NCBI GenBank assembly: GCA_029259595.1
Contig: JAJDEW010000115.1
Coordinates: 124,001 to 188,000 of the forward strand
Source: Planctomycetota bacterium
GTDB taxonomy: Bacteria; Planctomycetota; UBA1135; GCA-002686595
Length of the DNA: 64,000 nucleotides
Direction: 5' to 3'
Shown: piece by piece, positions 57,707 to 64,000 of the stretch
Layout: every line of letters starts with the position of its first letter
Position numbering within the stretch: the first letter of the stretch is position 1
Made by a program: the position numbers and the translations under genes
The notes under the pieces: model-generated
Database searches by the model: none
Seen by the model: the letters and a program-made list of their open reading frames with translations, nothing else
Told to the model about the DNA's origin: nothing

Positions 57707-58972
57707 ATGCGTGCCATCGCCGTCGTCGGATTGGGATATGTGGGCCTGCCCGTGGCGGTCGCCTTCGCCCGTCGTTTTCCAAACACCCTGGGTTTCGATA
57801 TCGATTCCGGGCGGGTCGCGGAGCTGGCCGCCGGGCGGGACCGGACCGGGACGGTGGCAGCGGCGGACCTCCTGTCCTCGGGCCTGCGGGTGAGCGCCGA
57901 TCCCCTCGAGCTGGCGGGAGCCGACCTTTATATCGTCGCGGTCCCGACGCCGATCGACGCCTCGAAGCGGCCCGACCTGAGCGCGCTGAAGAGTGCCTCG
58001 CGCCTCGTCGGGCGGGCTCTGTCCCCGGGCGACGTCGTCGTCTACGAGTCGACGGTCTATCCGGGCGTGACCGAGGACATCTGCGGCCGGATCCTGGCGG
58101 AGGAGTCGGGGCTTCGTTCCGGGGTCGACTTCAAGCTGGGGTATTCGCCGGAGCGCATCAACCCGGGCGATGACGAGCATTCGTTCGTCGCGATTCCGAA
58201 GGTCGTAGCGGCTCAGGACCCGGAGACTCTCGAGGTGCTGGTCGAGAGCTACGGCGCGGTCGTGGAGGCCGGCCTGCACCGCGCGCCTTCGATCAAGGTG
58301 GCCGAAGCCGCCAAGGTCATCGAGAACACGCAGCGCGACCTGAACATCGCGCTGATGAACGAGCTCGCGATCATCTTCGACCGCATGGGTATCGACACGA
58401 AGAGCGTGCTCGACGCCGCGGCGACGAAGTGGAACTTCCACCGCTATCACCCGGGCCTGGTCGGCGGACACTGCATCGGAGTCGATCCATACTACCTCAC
58501 GGCGAAGGCCGAGGAGCTCGGTCTGCACCCGGAGGTGATCCTGGCGGGCCGACGGATCAACGACGGCATGGCGAGCTTCGTCGCCACGAAGACGATCAAG
58601 CTCTTGACCCGGGCCGGACGCGGGATCCGCGACGCGCGGATCGCCGTGCTCGGCCTCTCCTTCAAGGCCAACGTCCCCGACATCCGCAACTCGCAGGTGC
58701 CCCTGGTCGTACGCGAGCTGGCGGACTTCGGAGCGCGCGTTCTCGTTCACGATCCGCTGGCCGATCCCGCCCATGCCCGGCAGGAGTACGGCCTCGAGCT
58801 GGTCGAACGCAGCGAGCTCGACCTCCTCGACGCCGTCGTTCTGGCGACCCCTCACGTGGGACTGCCCGAGCTCGCGACCGAGCTCTGCGGTTCCGCGTCC
58901 GTTCTCGTGGATGTGCTCGGTGTCCTCGATCCCGCGCACCTCCCTTCCACCGTCGACTACTGGCGACTATGA
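57707..58972 (+). CDS. UDP-N-acetylhexosamine 6-dehydrogenase (WbpA/TviB type)
   Basis: This 421-residue NAD-dependent enzyme oxidises the C6 hydroxyl of a UDP-sugar twice to give the uronic acid, most likely UDP-GlcNAcA or UDP-GalNAcA. It has the Rossmann start VVGLGYVGLPVAVAF, VAVPTPID, the conserved YSPERINPGD, the substrate helix KVIENTQRDLNIALMNELA, and the catalytic cysteine in GLVGGHCIGVDPYYL. It ends with LGLSFKANVPDIRNS. YSPERINPGD with GHCIGVDPYYL points to the UDP-HexNAc branch rather than UDP-glucose dehydrogenase. The stop overlaps the epimerase start (ATGA), so the two enzymes are coupled. Confidence 0.93.
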   Translation: MRAIAVVGLGYVGLPVAVAFARRFPNTLGFDIDSGRVAELAAGRDRTGTVAAADLLSSGLRVSADPLELAGADLYIVAVPTPIDASKRPDLSALKSASRLVGRALSPGDVVVYESTVYPGVTEDICGRILAEESGLRSGVDFKLGYSPERINPGDDEHSFVAIPKVVAAQDPETLEVLVESYGAVVEAGLHRAPSIKVAEAAKVIENTQRDLNIALMNELAIIFDRMGIDTKSVLDAAATKWNFHRYHPGLVGGHCIGVDPYYLTAKAEELGLHPEVILAGRRINDGMASFVATKTIKLLTRAGRGIRDARIAVLGLSFKANVPDIRNSQVPLVVRELADFGARVLVHDPLADPAHARQEYGLELVERSELDLLDAVVLATPHVGLPELATELCGSASVLVDVLGVLDPAHLPSTVDYWRL

Positions 58973-60036
58973 CCCAACGTGCCTGGCAGAGAATCGAAGA
59001 CGAACTGAGCGCGCGACCGCGTACCTGGCTCGTGACCGGAGCGGCCGGCTTCATCGGCTCGCACCTGGTCGAGTCCCTGCTCGCCCTCGAACAGAACGTC
59101 GTGGGTCTGGACAACTTCGCGGCCGGACACCGTGCGAACCTGGACGACGTTCGCTCGCGAGCAGGAGCCGCGGCCGAACGCCTGCGCTTCATGGAGGCGG
59201 ACATCGTGGATCCGGCCTCCTGTCGGTCGGCGATGGAAGGAGTCGACGTCGTGCTTCACCAGGCCGCGCTGGGTTCCGTGCCGCGTTCGATCGAGGAGCC
59301 CTTGGCCTTCCATCGCGCCAACGTCGACGGCTTCGTGAACATGCTGGAGGCGGCCCGCACGGGCGGTATCCGTCGCTTCGTGTATGCCTCGTCCTCGAGC
59401 GTCTATGGCGATCGACCCGAGCTGCCCAAGCGCGAGGAAGCCATCGGTGAACCGCTCTCGCCCTACGCGGCCACCAAGCGCATCGACGAGATCTACGCGG
59501 AGACGTACGGCCGCAACTACGGAATGGACGTCGTCGGATTCCGCTACTTCAACGTCTTCGGTCCGCGCCAGGACCCGGCCGGCGCCTACGCCGCTGTCAT
59601 CCCGTGTTGGATCGACACCTTGATGCGTGGCGAGGCGCCGCACGTGAATGGTGACGGCGAAACGACGCGCGACTTCTGCCCGGTGCGCAATGTCGTGCAG
59701 GCCAACCTGCTGGGTGCCCTGGCCGACGCAGAGGGATGCGGCAGCGCCTACAACGTCGCGATGGGGCAGCGGACGAGCTTGAACGAGCTCTTCCGGATCC
59801 TGCGCGACGAGCTGGCGCGCCTCGGGGTCGCCTGTGGCGAGCTCGAGCCGCAGTACGGTCCGGAACGGGCCGGCGACATCCGCCACAGCCTGGCCGACCT
59901 CGAACGCGTGCGTGCGGGCCTCGGATTCGACCCGGACGTCAGCGTCGCCGACGGACTGCGGACGACGGTGGAGTGGTTCGCCGGCCGCTCGCCCGCAGGG
60001 CTCAGCGCGACGCGAGGCGGGACGAGCTCGCGTTGA
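58969..60036 (+). CDS. NAD-dependent UDP-sugar 4-epimerase (WbpP/TviC type)
   Basis: This is a 355-residue extended short-chain dehydrogenase that inverts C4 of a UDP-N-acetylhexosamine or its uronic acid. It has the nucleotide motif TGAAGFIGSHLVE, the catalytic SSSVYGD and YAATK, and the HQAALGSVPRSIEEP segment typical of WbpP/TviC. The C-terminal YGPERAGDIRHSLADL is also typical of that group. It directly follows and overlaps the dehydrogenase gene, as in the Vi antigen and Pseudomonas O-antigen loci where the pair makes UDP-GalNAcA. Its stop overlaps the flippase's TTG start. Confidence 0.92.
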   Translation: MTQRAWQRIEDELSARPRTWLVTGAAGFIGSHLVESLLALEQNVVGLDNFAAGHRANLDDVRSRAGAAAERLRFMEADIVDPASCRSAMEGVDVVLHQAALGSVPRSIEEPLAFHRANVDGFVNMLEAARTGGIRRFVYASSSSVYGDRPELPKREEAIGEPLSPYAATKRIDEIYAETYGRNYGMDVVGFRYFNVFGPRQDPAGAYAAVIPCWIDTLMRGEAPHVNGDGETTRDFCPVRNVVQANLLGALADAEGCGSAYNVAMGQRTSLNELFRILRDELARLGVACGELEPQYGPERAGDIRHSLADLERVRAGLGFDPDVSVADGLRTTVEWFAGRSPAGLSATRGGTSSR

Positions 60037-61412
60037 ACCCCGCGCCGGCGGAGGACGACGCAGCGCAAGCGCCGCCGCCCGGCCGCTTCCGCGGACCCCT
60101 GGCCCTCGTCGCGCGCGCAGCGCTCGGCATCGGGTTGGTGACCGGACTCGTCCGGTTGCTGGGTCTGCTGAAGAACCAGGTCATCGCGGCCGAGTTCGGC
60201 GTCGGTCGTGAGCTCGAGTGTTTTCTCTTCGCCGAGATCCTCCTGACCTTCTCGGTCGGCGTGTTGTCGAACGCTCTGCCGGCAGCCTTCGTACCGGCCT
60301 ACCGCAGTGCACTCGAGAGGGAAGGGCGCGAAGCGGCGCGCCGTCTCTTCAGCGCGGTCTCGGGTTGGGCGCTGCTCGTCTTGCTCGCCACGGCCGCCTT
60401 GCTGGTGGCAGCCTGGCCCTTCTTCCTGCACGTCGCGGGGGGCAACCTGGAAGCGGACGAGCGTCTGCTCGCGACGCGACTCTTCTGGCTGCTGGTTCCG
60501 GGCCTCGTGCTCCACGGCCTGGCGGCCCTGTCAGGCGCCGGGCTCAACGCCGAGAAGCGCTTCCTGGCGCCGGTCGTGGCCCTCGGCCTCATCCCGCTTT
60601 CGATCTCGGTGGCGGCCGTCGGTTTCGCAGAGGACGCGGGGGCTCACGCGCTCGCCTCCGGCTACCTGATCGGTGTCCTCCTCGAGCTCCTGTTCGTGGC
60701 CTGGTCCGCGCGCCGCGCCGGACTGCCGATCGCGCTGGGGCTACCGCGGCGGGACGCGCGCCTGGGCGCCCTTCTCGGCCAGTACCTTCCGGTCTTCGGC
60801 GGCACGCTCTTGATGCGGAGCACGATCGTCGTGGACCAGAGCATGGCTTCGAACCTGCCGGCCGGCAGCTTGGCCGCCCTGAACTACGCCAACGTGATCG
60901 TGGCGGCCCTGCTCGGGGTCGGGGCTGCGGCGCTTTCGACGGCGGTGTTGCCGCACCTCTCAGACCTCGCGGCGCAGCGTCACTTCGTCCGGATGCGGGG
61001 CGATCTCGTGCACATGTCGAAGCTCGTGTTCGCCGCGACCCTGCCCATGACGGGGCTCGTGATCTTCTTTGCGCGACCGCTCGTGGCCTTGCTCTTCGAG
61101 CGTGGTGCCTTCCGTCCCGAGGACACCGATGGCGTGCGCTGGATCTTCGCGTTCTACGCCCTGCAGATTCCCTTCTATACGGTCGGGGTCCTTTGCGCGC
61201 AGGTCGTGTCCTCGCTGCGCGCGAACCACGTCCTGTTCTGGATCGCCGGCCTGAACCTCGTCCTGAACGTCGGCCTGAACCTGGCCCTGATTCCCGTCAT
61301 GGGCGTCGCGGGGATCGCGCTCTCGACGGCGATCGTCTACCTCGTCGGAATGGTCGCCCTATGGCTGGGAGCGCAGCGGCTGCTCGTGCGCGGCGACGGC
61401 GCGACCGCCTGA
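60033..61412 (+). CDS. murJ: MurJ/MviN-family lipid-linked oligosaccharide flippase
   Basis: This is a 459-residue MOP-superfamily membrane protein with about 13 helices. It has N-terminal RLLGLLKNQVIAAEFGVG (the conserved first-helix region), NALPAAFVPAYR, SGAGLNAEKRF, LFERGAF and the repeated LNLVLNVGLNLAL. MurJ proteins flip lipid II. In a polysaccharide locus the same family can flip the glycan's lipid-linked repeat instead, so the gene name marks the family and not a proven substrate. The TTG at 60033 overlaps the epimerase stop by four bases (TTGA). A GTG at 59973 is possible. It is slightly shorter than typical MurJ. Confidence 0.85.
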   Translation: MNPAPAEDDAAQAPPPGRFRGPLALVARAALGIGLVTGLVRLLGLLKNQVIAAEFGVGRELECFLFAEILLTFSVGVLSNALPAAFVPAYRSALEREGREAARRLFSAVSGWALLVLLATAALLVAAWPFFLHVAGGNLEADERLLATRLFWLLVPGLVLHGLAALSGAGLNAEKRFLAPVVALGLIPLSISVAAVGFAEDAGAHALASGYLIGVLLELLFVAWSARRAGLPIALGLPRRDARLGALLGQYLPVFGGTLLMRSTIVVDQSMASNLPAGSLAALNYANVIVAALLGVGAAALSTAVLPHLSDLAAQRHFVRMRGDLVHMSKLVFAATLPMTGLVIFFARPLVALLFERGAFRPEDTDGVRWIFAFYALQIPFYTVGVLCAQVVSSLRANHVLFWIAGLNLVLNVGLNLALIPVMGVAGIALSTAIVYLVGMVALWLGAQRLLVRGDGATA

Positions 61413-62159
61413 GGGCACCGTACTGGCGCGGATGACGAAGCCCTGGCCGGTGGGCAAGTGCACGACGGACTCCGGCTTGTCCGCCATGAATTCGTCCATG
61501 GCGCGCTTTGCTCCCGGGCACGTCGAGAAGCCGTAGTCGTCGCAGAGCAGGATGCCTCCGGAGCTCAGGCGCGGGTAGAAGAACGCGATGGAGTCCAGGG
61601 TGGGCTGCTCGAGGTCCACGTCGACGTGCACGAACGAGAAGCGGCGGTCGGCGACGTCCTCGAAGCGCTCGGGAATCCAGCCGCGGTGATAGCGCACGAA
61701 GTCGAAGGCCGCGAGGTTCGCTCGCACCGCGGCCTCGTCGACGGCCAAGTCGCCCTTCGTCCAATACGAACCATCGCCGGCGGTCGGCTCCGAGAGGCCC
61801 TCGAACGAGTCGAAGACGTGGTGTTCCTTCCCGCTGTTCGCGATGCGCTCGCAGAGAAAGAGCGAAGACGTGCCCCGCAACACCCCGCACTCGGCGGTAT
61901 CGCCGTCCACGAGGCACGCCAGCTGGACGAGCTGGTCCAGGACGTACTTGCGATCGAGCGAACGGTAGTTGGACGTTCCCTCGAGGCTCTCGTAGCGCGC
62001 CTTGAACGACGTGTCCCGCAGGAATTCCCGGCCGTACTCGCTGAAGACGTACGCCGGGTAGATCGCATGCGTGAGCTTTTCGGCCAGGAAGTAGCGGGCG
62101 CTGTCGTCGCCGCGGAGCGCGCGCACGACCATCCGGAGTGCGGTGATGGCCCGGGTCAT
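61359..62159 (-). CDS. TylF/MycF-family SAM-dependent O-methyltransferase
   Basis: This is a 266-residue metal-dependent methyltransferase of the TylF (macrocin O-methyltransferase) family, whose members methylate sugar hydroxyls. Family features: AECGVLRGTSSLFLCERI (SAM motif I), HVFDSFEGLSEPT, FSFVHVDVDLEQPTLDSI and LLCDDYGFSTCPGAKRAMDEF with its metal-binding acids. It starts one base behind the neighbouring methyltransferase's stop. Its last 54 bases overlap the convergent flippase gene, an unusually long coding overlap. Likely target: a hydroxyl on the locus's polysaccharide. Confidence 0.87.
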   Translation of the reverse strand: MTRAITALRMVVRALRGDDSARYFLAEKLTHAIYPAYVFSEYGREFLRDTSFKARYESLEGTSNYRSLDRKYVLDQLVQLACLVDGDTAECGVLRGTSSLFLCERIANSGKEHHVFDSFEGLSEPTAGDGSYWTKGDLAVDEAAVRANLAAFDFVRYHRGWIPERFEDVADRRFSFVHVDVDLEQPTLDSIAFFYPRLSSGGILLCDDYGFSTCPGAKRAMDEFMADKPESVVHLPTGQGFVIRASTVPSGGRAVAAHEQPLRSQP

Positions 62160-62160
62160 G

Positions 62161-62889
62161 TCAACGGCCGGCGCTGCGCGCTTCGAAGACGAAGGTCTCG
62201 CCGCTGCCATGCACACCGAAGCGGTGGCCGAGCTTCTTGGCGAAGGCCGCGAGCTTGCCGCGCCAGTTGAGGCCGCTCCAGTCCGGGAAGGTGCGCTGGT
62301 CGAGCGCGACCCGTTCGAAGCCCGTCAAGACGGTGTCCAGACGCTCGCGCGTGAAGCTCTGCACGTGACCCCAGCGATGGAAGCGGGTCGCGCACGAAGG
62401 ACAGACTGCGACATTCTGTGCGAGCACCTCGCGGGCGGGCACGGTGCCCAACAGGAGCCCGTTCGGGGCCAGCACGCGCCGGATCTCGTGCAGCGTGTCG
62501 TCGAGCGTCTGGGAATCGAGATGCTCGAGCACTTCCGAGACGACCACCGCGTCCAGCGAGCGGTCTTCGAAGGGCAGCTGGTTCGAGCAGCCGACCCTGG
62601 CGCGGTCTCCGAGCTCGAGCCGACGCCCGACCTCCGCCACCGCGCGTTCGCTGGGATCGAGGCAGTGGACGCGGAAGCCGGCCTGCGCCGCCAGCTCCTC
62701 GAACGTTCCGGCACCGACCCCGATGTTCAGAACCCGGACCTCCCCCGGAGCGCGCGGCGCGGTCGCGCGTCGCAAGTGCTCCACCAGAAAGCGCAAGCGG
62801 GGCGTCGAGCCGGAGAAGGCCTCGACGCCCTCGTTCTGGTAGTAGTCCCAGATGGAGTCCTGCTCGGAAGGGAGGGAAGAGCTCTGCAT
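62161..62889 (-). CDS. Class I SAM-dependent methyltransferase (Methyltransf_11/12 type)
   Basis: This is a 242-residue Rossmann methyltransferase. Motif I is VLNIGVGAGTFEELA, motif II is CLDPSERAVAEV, and DAVVVSEVLEHLD and RRVLAPNGLLLGTVP are motifs IV-VI. The insert CPSCATRFHRWGHVQSF, with two cysteines and histidines, appears in many methyltransferases of polysaccharide clusters. It precedes the TylF-type gene by one base on the same strand. The two may modify different positions of the same glycan. The acceptor is unknown. Confidence 0.85.
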   Translation of the reverse strand: MQSSSLPSEQDSIWDYYQNEGVEAFSGSTPRLRFLVEHLRRATAPRAPGEVRVLNIGVGAGTFEELAAQAGFRVHCLDPSERAVAEVGRRLELGDRARVGCSNQLPFEDRSLDAVVVSEVLEHLDSQTLDDTLHEIRRVLAPNGLLLGTVPAREVLAQNVAVCPSCATRFHRWGHVQSFTRERLDTVLTGFERVALDQRTFPDWSGLNWRGKLAAFAKKLGHRFGVHGSGETFVFEARSAGR

Positions 62890-62980
62890 CGCGCTTCGAT
62901 CTCAGGCAATCACATGCGAGGTCGATTTGCAAGAAGCGCACGTTGGAGCCCGCCGGGTGCTTTGGTAGCTTCCGCCGCCG

Positions 62981-64000
62981 ATGACGGGACGCGTCGACAG
63001 GTCGCGGCGGATCGTCCTGGTCCTGGGTTCCCTGCGTTGCGGGGGAGCGGAGCGCGCGGGCTCGCTGCTCGCGACCGGCCTGGCCGAACGCGGTCACCGG
63101 GTGGCCGTGGCGACCCTGGCCGGACGTGCGGACGATTTCTACGGCTTGCCGGACGAAGTCGAACGCTTCGCCCTCGACGTGAATCACGCTGCGCCGAATC
63201 CGATCCGGGCCCTGGGCGGGCTGCGGACGCGGATCGCGGCGGTGAAGGATGTGCTGGTCTCGACGGGCGCCGAAGCAGCGCTTTCGTTTCTGACCGAGGT
63301 CAACGTCGTGGCGACCTTCGCCGCGCGCTCGGCCGGGTGTCCCGTCGCGATCTCCGAGCGCGTCGATCCGCGCCTGCACCGCGAGCGTGTTCCCTGGCGG
63401 CTCTTGCGCGCCTGGGCCTATCCGCGCGCCGACGTGCTGGTCGCGAACAGCGCCTCGGTGGCTGCGCACTACGAGCGTCGACGTGGGAGCCAGCGCGTGC
63501 GCTGGATCCCGAACTTCGTCAGCCCGCCGCGCCCCGAGGCGATCGGTTCCCCCCCGTTCGAGCTCCCGGACGGACGCTTGATCGTGGCGCTCGGTCGACT
63601 CGTGCCGCAGAAGGGTCACGACCTCCTGCTGGAAGCCTGGGCACGCGTTCGTGACCGCACGGGCTGGCACTGCCTGATCGTGGGAGAGGGCGATGCCGAG
63701 CCGCTGCGCGCACGTGCCCGGGCGCTCGGCGTGGCGGACAGCGTCCACTTCCCGGGCCGCGCCCCCGAGCCCTGGTCGCTGTTCGCGCGCAGCGACCTGT
63801 TCGCGTTCCCTTCCCGCTACGAGGGCTTTCCCAACGCGCTGCTCGAAGCCATGTCCGCCGGTCTGCCGTCGGTCGCCTTCGAAACGCCCGCGCCGGGGGG
63901 GCCGTCGAGCGGTGCCAGCGAGCTCGTCCGCGACGGTCACGATGGCTGGTTGGTCCCGCTGGGCGACATCGACGGTTTCGCGGCTGCCCTGGAGCGCGCC
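62981..64000 (+). CDS. Family 4 glycosyltransferase (3' truncated by window end)
   Basis: The first 340 codons of a GT4 (GT-B fold) glycosyltransferase run from the ATG at 62981 to the window end with no stop. The N-terminus IVLVLGSLRCGGAERAGSLL is the typical acceptor-domain start. The donor domain begins at LIVALGRLVPQKGHDLLLEA and reaches FAFPSRYEGFPNALLEAMSAGLP, the E-x7-E motif that binds the nucleotide sugar. SELVRDGHDGWLVPLGD follows. It resembles PglJ/PglH-like enzymes that extend lipid-linked glycans. It diverges from the methyltransferase genes across 91 bases and continues the polysaccharide locus to the right. Confidence 0.9.
   Translation, partial: MTGRVDRSRRIVLVLGSLRCGGAERAGSLLATGLAERGHRVAVATLAGRADDFYGLPDEVERFALDVNHAAPNPIRALGGLRTRIAAVKDVLVSTGAEAALSFLTEVNVVATFAARSAGCPVAISERVDPRLHRERVPWRLLRAWAYPRADVLVANSASVAAHYERRRGSQRVRWIPNFVSPPRPEAIGSPPFELPDGRLIVALGRLVPQKGHDLLLEAWARVRDRTGWHCLIVGEGDAEPLRARARALGVADSVHFPGRAPEPWSLFARSDLFAFPSRYEGFPNALLEAMSAGLPSVAFETPAPGGPSSGASELVRDGHDGWLVPLGDIDGFAAALERA

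Overview
The window is a GC-rich bacterial chromosome segment. It is densely coded, with about 47 genes, many 1-4 base overlaps between neighbours, and several GTG or TTG starts. I see no rRNA, tRNA, CRISPR array, insertion sequence or phage gene. The gene content points most towards a Planctomycetota-like organism: long FG-GAP/VCBS-repeat proteins, a CRTAC1 (FG-GAP plus UnbV/ASPIC) protein paired with a TPR lipoprotein, and a VCBS protein ending in a small all-beta tail of a kind I associate with marine planctomycetes. Myxococcota or Acidobacteriota cannot be excluded from sequence reading alone.

Layout. 1-12.4 kb: the end of an OPT peptide transporter, a GT2 glycosyltransferase, a nitroreductase, a 14-repeat VCBS protein, an MBL hydrolase, a YfhO-type membrane protein, an M28-PDZ peptidase and a GT39-like membrane protein. 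12.4-21.3 kb: a co-directional minus-strand run of TPR, CRTAC1, rnpA, yidD, a TolB-like lipoprotein, hsp20, lon and a zinc-ribbon membrane protein. 21.4-24.2 kb: a catalytically dead aldehyde dehydrogenase homologue and L-lysine 6-transaminase. 24.3-30.1 kb: tig-clpP-clpX followed by a DHH phosphoesterase and rlmN. 30.3-35.2 kb: an RND efflux pair with a GNAT gene. 35.2-40.5 kb: an alkaline-phosphatase-fold membrane protein, a 53-residue membrane microprotein, a two-part methyltransferase and a TrkA-type K+ channel. 40.5-50.3 kb: Nudix, EttA, an ALDH7 dehydrogenase, a large secreted repeat protein, an SGNH hydrolase and an 848-residue exported protein of unknown function.

50.5-54.5 kb is the aerobic benzoyl-CoA ('box') module: boxC-boxB on the minus strand, closed by a strong terminator, and the divergent regulator gene boxR (helix-turn-helix plus shikimate-kinase fold). 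Two copies of a 16-base repeat, 31 bases apart centre to centre, lie in front of boxR. boxA and a benzoate-CoA ligase are not in the window.

54.5-64 kb: a radical-SAM gene, an HDAC-family deacylase, and then a surface-polysaccharide locus. That locus holds a sugar-1-phosphate transferase, a UDP-sugar dehydrogenase and epimerase of the WbpA/TviB and WbpP/TviC types, a MurJ-family flippase, two methyltransferases and a GT4 glycosyltransferase cut by the window end. The divergent 503-base gap inside it carries three perfect inverted repeats in a row.

The genes form several recognisable working units. Protein quality control is covered by tig/clpP/clpX and by hsp20/lon. Lysine epsilon-transamination by Lat could be followed by ALDH7 oxidation of the semialdehyde. 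The remaining units are benzoyl-CoA epoxidation and ring cleavage, and polysaccharide export.
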